Origin: Stromatinia cepivora
Lineage: Eukaryota > Ascomycota > Leotiomycetes > Helotiales > Sclerotiniaceae
Direction: 5' to 3'
Assembly (NCBI GenBank): GCA_014898415.1
Contig: RCTD01000002.1
Span: forward strand, 2,108,001 to 2,172,000
DNA length: 64,000 nucleotides
Under the pieces are notes generated by a model that was given only the letters and a program-made list of their open reading frames with translations, was not told the DNA's origin and made no database searches. Positions 1 to 10,973 of this stretch are shown here, one piece after another (within the stretch, counting starts at the first letter, position 1; each line of letters begins with the position of its first letter). The translations under genes and the position numbers were made by a program.

Positions 1-765
1 GGAGGGCCATGATGTATTTAGAGAGATCTGGGAGAACACTGAACATGATGGTGGTGTCTTGAAGGCTTTTCGAAGATGATTTCGTGAAGGGCTGATTGGT
101 ATTTGGGATTGTTAGGTGCCAATGCGTGCACAAGTCTAAAGTAGGACAACTTTTCAAATTAATAGTACTTATCCGGATCTACGGATTTACCTTTACTTGA
201 GACGGATGCTACAAAAACGTCTTTCACTGCACCTTTAGAGTTGTCTTCATATTTAACCCTATAAATAGACATTCATACACGAATGACCCTGCTAATCTTC
301 AATTTTTCTTCGGTTACAATCAGGACGAGGAGGCCAATCAAATCATACGTACAATCTACAAGCGGAGGTCCAAATTTCATTTTCATTGCTGCTTTACTTA
401 TTTTATCAGTGCCAGCCTTGTCGATCAAGGGCAATACCAAGGCGGCATCCATTCAAGCTTATATGGCCCACCTCAAGATAACATTCCTTCCACTCAGAAG
501 CACCTGCTTGGCGCAAAAGTTGTTTGAACTTGTCGCGGAATTGGATTACAGCGTATCACGGACTATCACGGACTAGCTGTGGATACAAGATACTCCCATG
601 TGTTTACATGGGATTCTAGGAAAGTGGGACTTCTGGGGTGGAGGCCAATGGCGCAGGGATACTCTATTTTGTAAAATGCACCAGATCTCCATTTACTTGC
701 GCTTTCTAGATTTTTGCGATCGCTTTGAGGTTTATTTTTGCGGTATCTGGAGAAGCAAGTGTGTA
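1..765. other. Gene-free left flank
   Basis: I see no supportable gene here. The open frame from about 598 is only an upstream extension of the membrane-protein gene that I start at 766, and the other open frames lack coding character. The stretch probably holds the promoter and 5' leader of that gene; TATA-like AT-rich sequence lies near 250-275. Any gene ending left of base 1 cannot be judged. Confidence 0.5.
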
Positions 766-1740
766 ATGGCGACTCCAACTTCGCGATATCCAGCGGCTGA
801 GGGGTCCGCTGGTGTGGTGACTACTTGGCTACCTCTAACTACCGTTTATCCCATTGTGCCGAGCTGTAAGAACGAATTCTATTCTCCGAATAATCTCACA
901 CAAATTTACGCCTACGATCCTAATCAGAATGCCCTTACCTTCTCGACCAAATGCTGGCCCTCGGAAGCAAGATCGTGGTGGAATCAGGAAACCGATGCAA
1001 TAGCGATCACTTCCCTAGGACCATTTTTATGCCCAGAAGCATATACCGCCGTCGTTACCAGCGTAGTAAATCCAGGCTCTACACTAACTGGTTGTTGTCC
1101 TAGTGGCTATGGCCTCTCATCTTTAATGTCACAACCATATCCCGGCGAATGCACATCTAGCTTTACATCCGGAGCCACGATTACATATGTTAGTAGTTGG
1201 ACACCTGGGGCGGATGGATACACGACAATTACTACCGTGTTGGATAGTGATCATGCGATCCAGGCTGTGCAAATAAATGGATACAATTTCGATGGTAATT
1301 CTGCGGAACCCACCGTGACGGCTTTTAGTTCGAGTACCAGTTCGGGATCTGGGAAGAGTTTCAATTCGGTAATAGCAACTTCTGGATCTACTCCCAGCGC
1401 ATCTGAAGCCGCAGCTATATCCGCAGTTTCATCGCCCTCAGCAAGTAGTAATTCGGGACTTACCGTCGGAGCAAAGATTGGTCTGGCTGTCGGTATCTCG
1501 GTTGGTGTAATCGTCATCGCTGCTCTCGTTGGCATTATTTTTTTGATGCGAAGAAGAAAAGGCTATGGTACAGCACCACAGCAAGATATCCCATACTCAT
1601 CATCCGAAGTTAAGATGGGCCAAATCACTTCTCTTCCATCTTCGCCTGGATCCGAAGTCCCGCATGAGATTGCCAGTACGCCAGTACACGAAATGAATGG
1701 ATCGACTTTTGCGGAGCTGGATGGAAATCATGGTTATTGA
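766..1740 (+). CDS. Single-pass membrane protein, fungal cell-surface sensor-like
   Basis: Single exon, 324 aa. The start at 766 is chosen because the protein then opens with the Thr/Pro-rich TTWLPLTTVYP region usual in this ascomycete family; the frame is open back to 598 but that extension looks non-coding. Residues 1-165 form a Cys-bearing ectodomain that includes GCCPSGYGL. A Ser/Thr-rich stalk follows to about 235, then one hydrophobic helix (about 240-262, IGLAVGISVGVIVIAALVG), a basic stop-transfer RRRK and a roughly 60-residue cytoplasmic tail. The layout resembles Mid2/WSC-type wall-stress sensors, but there is no WSC cysteine pattern and no clear signal peptide. Surface location and sensing are inferred, not shown. 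Confidence 0.75.
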   Translation: MATPTSRYPAAEGSAGVVTTWLPLTTVYPIVPSCKNEFYSPNNLTQIYAYDPNQNALTFSTKCWPSEARSWWNQETDAIAITSLGPFLCPEAYTAVVTSVVNPGSTLTGCCPSGYGLSSLMSQPYPGECTSSFTSGATITYVSSWTPGADGYTTITTVLDSDHAIQAVQINGYNFDGNSAEPTVTAFSSSTSSGSGKSFNSVIATSGSTPSASEAAAISAVSSPSASSNSGLTVGAKIGLAVGISVGVIVIAALVGIIFLMRRRKGYGTAPQQDIPYSSSEVKMGQITSLPSSPGSEVPHEIASTPVHEMNGSTFAELDGNHGY

Positions 1741-2406
1741 TACGTATTGTATTTGATGGTATATATGGGTGGGGAATGATTGCATAGCGATGGTGTTGTA
1801 GGCATATTGGATATTGTAGTGACGGGAAGTTCCTTGCGGGTTTTTTAATTCCCGAGTTTAGAGATGTTGAGGATCTTATTCCTCACGTTATACATGAAGC
1901 ACAATGTAATTAATGGTTCTTATGGTTCAGTACCCAAAGTTGGCGTTTGGGTGTATTTGGAACTCTTTCCCGCGCGAAAGCTAATTTTAGGTTCGGTGAT
2001 AATGTACAGCAGTTTCACCTCATTTGTAACTCAAAGCGCTAGATGCTCCCTGTCCCGATGTGTAATTACTGTGAAATAGATGTATAATCCCTTATAGACC
2101 TGTGTAACTGCTACTACCATCCGCCTGCAGGGCGAATGTTGGCGCACAATGACAGGGTCATTACAAAAGATCTGAGCCCGCCATCTAGCACCTCGCTTGT
2201 GGGCCGTTGATTGCATAGAAATTTAAGTTTATCCTCACATTTTTATCGACATTCAGATCATTTTGAGAATAACGAGGGAGAATAGACTCACTGTCCGTCC
2301 ATATGATATGGATCCATCAAGTCCTAACATACAAAAAGGCAATTCAAGAATATTGTTGTATCCAACTCCCACATCGGTCTCATGAATCTGTGTAACCACT
2401 CTTGCC
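1741..2406. other. Convergent intergenic spacer
   Basis: Lies between two converging genes. Only short, uncharacteristic open frames occur. It presumably carries both 3' UTRs and polyadenylation regions. I see nothing else. Confidence 0.5.
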
Positions 2407-3272
2407 CTAAACTTTAACAAACTCCCAAACAATCACCTCCCAATTTCCCTCTCCAGTCTTGACCATGCCCCCCGACTCTCCCTCCCCAATCTTCGCCAAA
2501 TTTCCATCGCCCATTCCCAACTTCCACAACCTTTCAAAATGCGTCATCAACAAATAATAACCCCCCTCTGGTCTAAGTCTTGCAGTGAATCTCTCCCATC
2601 CATCAGGGTTTCTTGTAGAACAAATTATATTGCCCCAGAAATTGTGACCAAGGTAACAACCGGAAGCGACGTTTTGAAAATGGAGCCATCCTTTGACTTC
2701 GATGCATTTCCACTATTGGCGAGGAAATTAGTATAGGGCATAGGGCAATGGAGAGCGGGTCGGATGAGTTTGAGGAATTATATACTCACATGAATGCTGG
2801 AGCCGCGGTTGGCGGCTGGTTGAGCTAGAACGACGTTCCCAGAGTCCAAAGTTAAGAGTTTCCCAGATGAGGAGGCGCGAATCAAAAAGGTCGAGCCGGG
2901 CCAAGGGACTGAGCTTGAGGTATCAAAGTGTTTATCATCATCATTATTGCGGTTGCAATTTTCGATGATAGTACATGGGGGTGTCTTAATTGTGTAGTCT
3001 GTAAAGGTATCGGAATCGGAATCGGGGATTGAATTGTGGATGTCTTGCTTGCAAACCATAGCTTTAGTGAGGATAAGAGCAAAGGGAATAGCTAAAATAA
3101 GGCGAAAATTTTTATTACCTTTGGCACTTCGCACAATAGAGGTTGCGTTGAAGGTATGTGAAGGATTAATCTCAGCTGCTGGGATGGTGCTATTGCTGCC
3201 GTCACCCGGACCGCCAGGTCCGAGGTTAGAAAGCTTGTTTGTTATGTCGCGTTCGAGAAGCGGGTTCTTCAT
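2407..3272 (-). CDS. Fungal beta-trefoil-like domain protein, function unknown
   Basis: Two exons (3272-2790, 2712-2407; intron 2713-2789, GTGAGT...ATAG) give 262 aa. The splice joins GSSIH to WKCIEVKGWLHFQN and restores a continuous domain. Residues 1-100 are low complexity. From about 110 the protein follows a pattern I recognise from Sclerotiniaceae hypothetical proteins: STFLIRASSSGKLLTL, then SGCYLGHN, then PEGGYYLLMTHFERLWKLG, ending IVWEFVKV. The repeated short strands and GKLLTLDSG-type turns suggest a beta-trefoil (ricin-B-like or fascin-like) carbohydrate-binding fold; this is inference and no catalytic role is implied. A hydrophobic stretch near residues 57-72 is either a membrane segment or a retained 57-nt intron (see findings). 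Confidence 0.7.
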
Positions 3273-4584
3273 ATCGGTTTGCTGATAGGATACCGATATC
3301 TTTTTGAAGTTGTTTGAAATTGATTCTGTACGGAGTATGTAGCAATTAGCCGCCTAGAGCCCCGCCATTGAGGACCAATCACTTTTGTACGTGCCGCCCT
3401 CGTCCGCCCCCTACTTTGGAAGGACGCACATCGGTCACCATCGTTTCATCCGGCATTAATAATCTTGTTTTGAGCAGCTGATGTCTCTTTTTGGCCTGCG
3501 TCTGTAGAATAACGTATTACAGGCAGAGCCACCGTCGCACTTACCGCACTCAAGACAGACAGCTGCTGCTGCGTTGTCCATACGCCGCCACTACTTTCTC
3601 AAGGAAGCTCCCAGATTTATGCCCAATACTTCACCTCACATCGGAAGTCGTTGAGTGCGGCTGTCTATAGGACATTGTGGCGTGTGGCTGGCCCACGTCT
3701 CCGCTTCAACAAAAAAGATCGAATCCAGGGGCAGCAAACTGCGGTGCCTTGTAAATGGTACGTTTATGATGGACAGCCAGACTGAGCCAAGCGTTGAGTT
3801 TGGATGAAATTTCTATCAAGAGCGTGTATCATACATCCATCTCTTAACTATGATGTTTTAGGCTACAAGCCTACATATGCCCCCGATTTCGCAGTTACAT
3901 TGCCCACTGGGGCATTGTCCAGTGCTCACTGGGCACCGTTAAATGCTGCCGCATGAACCATTTTGAATGATACATGGGGCAGAACTTCGAGGACCTGGGA
4001 CCATTTAGTGGAAAACGCTTGCAGGTCTTAACATTCGGGTAGTATAGGGCTTCTCCATAGATCCCAGTGGATGCTTTTCGAATGAGACATATTGCGAAGG
4101 TAATGAGGAAGCGGATGACACTTCGAGCAGATGTATGGAACTATGTATAACTAGCACATTTAGACTTTAGCAAATAGCTTATACATAACTTCAATGTATC
4201 AATCATAAGTGAGTCGGTATATAATTCTGATCACAATATTCCTTAAAGAGTTGCGTTTGGGTTTCAATTTAAGCCCAAAATATCTAATTAAGGTTGATCA
4301 ACCCAACTACGAGCATCTGTGGCTGGTGCTGTGGCTTTCCATAGCTACTTACTCAGCCTCGTCCCTTGTTATCATTACCTAGGTAGGTAAAGACAACTCT
4401 CAGCACAACAACAATTCAACACAAATCACTTTGGAATTACAAGAAACTCATTCTAACAAATCGCATTGAAACGCTCTACCATCTCATCTCAATTACTTCA
4501 TGCGCAACATTCCCATTAATACATCCGCACAAATACGAAACATCCCACTTCGCGCTCAAGAGCTACGCAAGCTCGAACCTCAAA
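3273..4584. other. Divergent intergenic region
   Basis: About 1.3 kb between two divergently transcribed genes, so it holds both promoters. No coding frame is supported. A short imperfect inverted repeat (TGCCCACTGG / CACTGGGCA) sits near 3901-3940. The segment 4380-4580 is CA/CT-rich, as in a fungal 5' leader. Confidence 0.5.
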
Positions 4585-5932
4585 ATGGCTCAATACTTGC
4601 TTGACCTATTATATACCCTCACCAACTGCATGAGTTGTTTTCCGGGTTCTCCACAGCTGAAAATCAATAATCGCAGTTTCAAAATCCTGCGGTTATTGGG
4701 CGAGGTATGCAATCCAACCAGATACTTAAAAGTCGTGTATAGCTAATATTGCTTCTGCAGGGCGGTTTCTCATATGTCTACCTCGTGCAAGATACCAGCA
4801 ATGACAACACATATGCGGCGAAGAAAATAAGATGTCCGTTTGGACAAGAATCCGTGGCTCAAGCTATGAAGGAAGTCGAAGCATATGCGCTCTTCTCACC
4901 ACATCCGAATATAATTCATAGTGTCGATTATTGCGTCTCAGCGGATCGATCGGATCCTGGGGCGAAGACCGTGTATATCCTGCTTCCGTATTACAGGCGG
5001 GGGAATTTGCAAGACATCATCAATGCGAACCTGGTCAACCATACGAAGTTCCCGGAAAAGAGATTGATGGTTCTGTTTTTGGGAGTTTTAAACGCATTGA
5101 AGGCAATGCATCAATACAAGGTTAAGGGAGTCCCAGGTGGTGCGGGTAGTGTAAATAAGGCGAAGAAAGTGAGGGCGGATGCGGCGAGGGCAGATGAAGA
5201 GGCAGAAGAGGAAGTGGAATCAAGGAGGGGTAGACAAGGAGGGAGAGAAACCGATCCGGATAGTGAACAGCAGGAACCACTTATGGATGGTGAAGTTACA
5301 ATGAGCCAAGAGGGCATTGCGCCAGGAGGAGCTAGGGCGTATGCGCATAGAGATATCAAACCAGGTAGGCTGTATGGTGAATATAATGCGCGAATCTATC
5401 TAATGCTAGAGTAGGAAACATCATGATTGACGACGACGGCGTACAGCCCATTCTCATGGATCTCGGATCCCTAGCTCCCTCACCCACGCCGATAACCTCC
5501 CGATCACTCGCCCTGGCAGTACAAGATCAAGCAGCCGAACATTCCACCATGCCTTACCGCGCCCCCGAACTTTTCGACGTGAAAACCGGCAGTACTATCG
5601 ACACCAAAGTCGACATCTGGTCACTAGGCTGCACATTATACGCCTGTCTTGTAGGAAAATCACCTTTCGAGATGCGCAGTGACGAGACGGGAGGAAGTCT
5701 AAGCATTTGTGTTTTGGGCGGCGATTGGCGCTTCCCGGATGAAGGAGCGGGGGGAAAAAAGAAGACGACGAATCAAACGGGGCAAAGTGAAGATAGTGGT
5801 ATCAGCGAAAGTATCCGCGAGGTGGTGCGGAAATGCTTGAGGGTCGAACCTAGCGAAAGACCGGATGTGGATGAATTGATGGAGATTGTAAGGGGGGTAA
5901 TTGATGAATTGCCCGAGGACGGCCCTTCATGA
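4585..5932 (+). CDS. Ser/Thr protein kinase, Env7/STK16 (NAK) family
   Basis: Three exons (4585-4704, 4761-5364, 5415-5932), 413 aa. The N-terminus has Cys residues (NCMSCFPGS) like the palmitoylated N-termini of Env7 and STK16, which anchor those kinases to vacuole or Golgi membranes. The glycine loop GEGGFSYVYLV spans the first splice (residues 39-49). The ATP lysine is in YAAKKI (about 61), the catalytic loop is HRDIKPGN (about 236-243, completed across intron 2), the magnesium motif is DLG (about 257) instead of DFG, as is typical of this family, and YRAPEL lies near 289-294. Between helix E and HRD is a charged insert of about 80 residues rich in Arg/Glu. Kinase activity is expected; vacuolar/Golgi role is by homology. 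Confidence 0.88.
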
Positions 5933-6778
5933 TTATGAATGGGATAGGCTGGGATAGGATCGGATAGGGAGAACTTGGTTATGTTAGGTTAGGTTAGGTC
6001 TGGTTCCATTCGACCATGTACGATTTTTTTTTTTTTATTCTTTCCCTAAACAAAATAGGGATGATTAAAGACAAAGGATGAAATGAGGCGTTCTCAGGAT
6101 GGAAGGAAGCACTGCTACTGCTACTGCTACTGCTACTGCTACTATTTGCTACCTCATTATAGCCAGCAATGAAATAATGAAGAATTGAGGAGGGTGGTTT
6201 CAACTCTTAACTCTCAACTCTTAAGCATAAAAGTCTAGTTACTTACAGGGGTATATTATTTTTTGGCAATAGATATGCGTTTTAGTACATGTCTACATGT
6301 CTATGTCTATTGTAGGCTGGACACATTTGTTCTTTCTGGCTAAATCATCAGAGTTTATTGCAATTATTTTGTCTGGGCTCAGTAAACTTGGGGGATACAT
6401 ATATTTTTTAATTCGAACTTGGATTTTAGAAGCATAATAAGTACCTAGTATTACTTCCAAAGCATGGACGACATGGGGTCTGATGTTGTGTTAGGATTAC
6501 TCAGTTAATGCTGAGTTAGATATCAAACAGTTCATGCAAGTACTACTAATCATTAATCTTCTGAGGTGAGCTACATATGCTATTATATTCAAGCAACAGT
6601 TGTAAATCTTGAAATTATATTAGCAGCAACAAGTTGAATTTAGAACCAACATGGTCTTTGGATGATATTCCGGTATGACACTTTTGACAGTGATTGACAA
6701 TTTCCCACTTGATAAAGCACCATTCAAGCCACTAAGTCAGTCCCCTTTAAAAGCTGGGCTAGCAACCGAATAAGCATC
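5933..6778. other. Convergent intergenic spacer with simple repeats
   Basis: Between converging genes. It contains a GGATAG-rich run (5940-5970), three TTAGG copies (about 5980-5998), a poly-T tract (about 6026-6038) and a CTGCTA tract. No coding frame is supported. Confidence 0.55.
6112..6142 (+). repeat. CTGCTA microsatellite
   Basis: Five perfect copies of the hexamer CTGCTA plus a partial copy. It lies in noncoding DNA 3' of the kinase gene; the poly-Ser reading on the minus strand is a by-product. Likely length-variable between strains. Confidence 0.9.
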
Positions 6779-8006
6779 TTATAATTCATCGTCATTTTCC
6801 TCGGAGGTTTGAGATTCCAAAGTCTTCCTTCTCTTTTGACGTAGTGTATTCATCTCAGCTTTCATCCCGCCATCATCACCATCTCTTTTTCCACTCCTAG
6901 TTCCAATCAAGCCAGCGGCCACTAATCCATCCTTCAAATTAAGAAAGCTACACCTAACCTCAACAAATCCGTCCTCAGTGATTCGAGATTGGAACTTCTT
7001 CTGCAGCTGCTTGAGTAAGGCCTCGCGATCTTTCTCATTCAGCATTCCTTTAATGAATCTCGCGATGAACTGGAAATGATCCGTTCGTTGTTTGATAGCC
7101 CCAATATATTTTTCTGCATGGGCTAAGTAGGTCTCGACATTTTGATCTGGCGCTTGCGATATGTTGCGCCAAACTTTGCGCGAGGCAGCTTTTCGTAATG
7201 GCTTGTCTAACACCGGTGGAGTTCTCTCATTCGCTGGTGAAGCCGCCACTTGTAATGGTAGAGAAGAAAGAATCGTCTGACCACTATGCGCGAGTGATGG
7301 CATTAATTGACTTGATTCGCGTCTATTCCCGGAAGAATTACTGTGTCCTTCAAGTGTTGTATTGACTACTGGCGGGGAGGGTAAATTAGGTCGCGAAACC
7401 GGTTCAAGCTGCTCGGTAGTAGGTGTCGATAAAATCTGTGTGACACCTGGCACATCTGAACCTGTCCGGTGAGATGCGATGGTAGATGATGATTCAGGAT
7501 GTTGTAAATCTGCGACATGCAGATCATGAGCGGGCGAGGCAGTGGCAGGTGACAACTGAGCCTCTTGTGCACCTGAGTCATGGAGGTGACCCTGAGGAGG
7601 AGAGGCAGATGTGGCGCGAATACCTTTCTTTCGTCAGAATAATTCAAAGATCCACAAATCATCTTCGCACACCTGCTTCCATGAATTCACTGAACTTCAT
7701 CATCTTGTCTTTCAAATCCTTTACTTCATCCTCCCACTGCCTGTTCTTCTGCATCAATCCTCTGGACTCATTTTCAAGTTTTTCAAATCGAGTTTCGCTT
7801 TCTTCCAATTGCTTCTGATACTCCTTCAATTTACACTCTGCTTCGGCAGATGTCTTATCGATTCTAGTCTTCAAATCCTCAAGTAACTTCAATAGAGCAC
7901 GATGTTCCTTTCGAAACTCTAGATTGACTATGGCCTGAACGCCACTTACGGCTCCTTGGCTCAAACCAACAAGTTTGAGAGGTGAGTCCGCAACCACCTT
8001 CATCAT
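6779..8006 (-). CDS. Coiled-coil protein of unknown function
   Basis: Two exons (8006-7673, 7623-6779) with a 49-nt intron joining MEAG to IRATSASPPQ in phase; 392 aa. Residues about 30-105 form a long charged coiled coil (EHRALLKLLEDLKTRID and on). Residues 110-220 are Ser/Pro/Thr-rich and disordered. Residues about 225-320 form a conserved-looking helical region (AASRKVWRNISQAPDQNVETYLAH). The C-terminus has a basic cluster, LRQKRRKTLE, that would serve as a nuclear localisation signal, then an acidic tail. A nuclear scaffold or regulator is possible. I do not recognise a named family. Confidence 0.75.
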
Positions 8007-8745
8007 GAAGATTCAAGATGACTTAATAAGATAAATGACAGACGATATTTAACATGAAATGTAATGACAACAAGCCCAGGACGTTATAAGAGTCATATAT
8101 TAAGGCGCAAAATGTGAAATGTAGATGATGTTGTGTTTATGAAAAGTGAAAAAGGTGAAGGTGAGTGGCCGACATTGGACTCTTCCACTCCCAACTCAAT
8201 TAAGCGAGCCTGCCTGCTCTGGTGATGGAACGAACATAAAACAGGAAGGAGCGAATGGGATGGGATTCATTCATGTATGGCCACAAAAGAAATGGGTGGA
8301 AAAGGGAATAATCACTTGAACATTTTGACAATTTTTATTTTATTTTTGTTTTTATTTATTTTCGCCTTGATCTATGGAAAATAATCTCAGCATCTATCAT
8401 CAATCGTACTACATTGCATGGTCCAATCGCGGGCCAAATGTAGGCTGATCTGAATAGACATAGAGTTCGTAAGACAGCCGAAGGAGAATCCTTAAATACA
8501 GAGACTGAAAAGCGAAGCATCCCCCAAACCTCTAATGCCATAAAATACGCAAGAAATAACCGAGCTGCACCAACCAATGCAGCGACTTTTATGCTACATA
8601 TTGACCCAATCCTCACGTGCCGGGCGAACCAGCTACGCTCACTATCACTGCCCTTACAAAGGGGGTTCCGATGCTGTGGTCTTTTGATAGACATGCACGC
8701 CCGAGAACTCGTGATTTACCAAATTTTATATTAGAAGAAATAAGC
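8007..8745. other. Intergenic region between two minus-strand genes
   Basis: Holds the promoter of the coiled-coil gene and the 3' UTR of the eIF4A gene. The segment 8335-8360 is a run of T-rich TTTTATTT motifs. The short open frames here look random. Confidence 0.5.
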
Positions 8746-10214
8746 TTAGATGAGGTCAGCAACGTTCATTGGCATCTCCTCAATTTGAGTGCTGTAGAAT
8801 TGCTCGATTTCTCTCATCATGCGGACATCCTCAGCGGTGACGAAGTTGATAGCAACACCCTTACGTCCGAAACGTCCACCACGACCGATACGATGGATGT
8901 AGTTCTCACGGTTGGCTGGGAGATCGTAGTTGATGACCAAGGAAACTTGTTGAACATCGATACCACGGGCCAAAAGATCGGTGGCGATCAAGACACGGGA
9001 TGAACCAGAACGGAACTCCTTCATAATCAAGTCACGTTGACCTTGGTCCATGTCACCGTGCATGGCGGAGACGGTGAAATCACGGGCAGTGAGTTTATCG
9101 GTGAGCCAGTCGACCTTTCTCCTGGTGTTGCAGAAGATGACTGCTTGTGTGATGGTGACGGTCTCGTACAAATCGGAAAGGGTGTCCAATTTCCAATCCT
9201 CCTTCTCAACGGCAATGTAGAATTGCTTGATACCTTCGAGGGTAAGTTCGGCCTTCTTAACCAAGATACGGACTGGATCACGCATGAACTTGGTGGTAAC
9301 CTCGAGGACGTCTTGAGGCATGGTAGCAGAAAGGAGAACAACTTGGGTGGATTGAGGAAGGAGTTGGAAGATGTCGTAGATTTGCTCGGTGAAACCACGC
9401 TTGAATAATTGTTAGTGAAACCATTTCAAGTAAAGCTGAATGTCTATAAACTTACGGAAAGCATCTCATCGGCCTCATCAAGAACGAACATCTTCATGGA
9501 ATCGGTCTTCAAGAATCGTCTTTGGATCATGTCGTGGACACGACCTGGGGTACCAACAACGACTTGAGGGCCATCTTGGAGAGCCTTCATGTCATCACGA
9601 ACACTGGTACCACCAATGCATGCGTGGCACTCAACATTCATGAAGTCACCGATGGCGACAACGACCTTTTGAATTTGTTGAGCCAACTCACGGGTTGGTG
9701 CAAGGATCAAAGCCTGGCATTGCTTAACGTTGGGGTCAAGCTTTTGGAGGACAGAGATGGAGAAAGTGGCGGTCTTTCCGGTACCAGATTGAGCCTGGGC
9801 AATAACGTCATGGCCTTTTTACAAGTTATTAGAGACGCTGGAAGATGTCGCAGATTTGGTGAACTCACCCTTGATGACTGGCATAATAGCACGCTGCTGA
9901 ATAGCAGAAGGACGCTCGAAACCGTAAGCATAGACACCTGTATCTCCATGTTAAATGTTGCTCCTCCAAAATGTATTTGAATTTTCATCGTACCTCGGAG
10001 AAGCTCTGGCTTCAAGTTCATGGTATCGAAAGAGTCGACGGTCTCGTCATAGTTGGACTCGATTTGTCCTGCAAGCAAAGAAAAAATGGTCAGTCTTTTC
10101 GACTCCTATCGAATTTTACCCCTCTCCCAACACGATCGCATTGAAATTTTCTCGAGAACATCGGAATAACTCACCCTCTTGGATCTCCTCGAGACCCTTA
10201 TCTGCGGAAGCCAT
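8746..10214 (-). CDS. tif1: ATP-dependent RNA helicase eIF4A
   Basis: Five exons (10214-10175, 10068-9994, 9937-9869, 9814-9456, 9399-8746), 398 aa, the usual eIF4A length. All junctions keep phase and rebuild a nearly canonical protein: Q motif [13 protein letters not shown], motif [31 protein letters not shown] and [13 protein letters not shown], ending in NVADLI. eIF4A unwinds 5'-leader structure in mRNA as part of cap-binding complex eIF4F in the cytoplasm. Three small exons crowd the 5' end, common for highly expressed fungal housekeeping genes. It is not Fal1, because the sequence follows translation eIF4A ([14 protein letters not shown]) throughout. Confidence 0.97.
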
Positions 10215-10973
10215 ATTTGCGAGTTGTTTGATGTAAAATCTAGATTACAAGCTGAGCTTGGAATCTAGAAAATGATAAAGTTGGAAGGTGGAGGTGGGGT
10301 GAAAAAACGCGCAAAGTACTCTTGAAGAGACTGCGACGTAAAGCTCTTGATTATTTGAAGTTTAAAACTAGATAACAACTCCCGAAAACGAGAGTTTATG
10401 TATATCTAGCGGTTTGATTGTTTTGATTGTGTTGTAAAAAATGGATTTTGAAAATGGAAGGGAAAAGAGGAAGGAAGGCTTTGATATATTAAAAAGTTTT
10501 TTGGAGAACAACTCGCTTATTTTTTTGTCCGGCTACTTGTACTTTCTTAGTCTTATTTGTGAGTTTTAAACCCCACGTAACAAACATAATTATCCAACCA
10601 AAATTCTTTAATTTTAACATTCTAAGATTTAAACTTCTTTTTAGTATTTTCCAGATATAAATCCAGAGACTCTGGGCCAATGAGAAACTTTTTAAATAAT
10701 TTTTGGAAGGGGATATGAAATTTGAGTTATACCTAGAGGACTAAATGCAATAGACACATTTTTTTTTCTCCATCACAATTCCTACATACTCCATCTTTTA
10801 CCCACGGACCACTATGAGCACTGTGAAAAAAATACTTTTCATTCTACAATCAATCAATTATGACCGAGATAATAATAATTGAAAACCTCAACTTTGATAC
10901 CTACTGTATTTGTATTCACCTCCTTCTTTTCCATTCTTTTTCTCTATATCATATCATATCTTGTATATATATC
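10215..10973. other. Divergent promoter region
   Basis: Lies between the divergent eIF4A and F-box/JmjC genes and so carries both promoters. It is AT-rich; TATATATATC just before 10974 is the immediate upstream sequence of the F-box gene. No coding support. Confidence 0.5.

Noticed and set aside
598..765. Upstream extension of the first membrane-protein gene by 56 residues
   Set aside because: The added sequence is Trp/Cys/Arg-rich, unlike the family, and the ATG at 766 fits related proteins that begin just before the TTWLPLTT motif.
3901..3940. Inverted repeat TGCCCACTGG / CACTGGGCA
   Set aside because: The perfect part is only about six bases and no terminal repeats or transposase lie nearby.
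5978..5999. Telomere-like TTAGG copies
   Set aside because: Only three copies of a five-base unit in an interior spacer; fungal telomeres use TTAGGG in long arrays.
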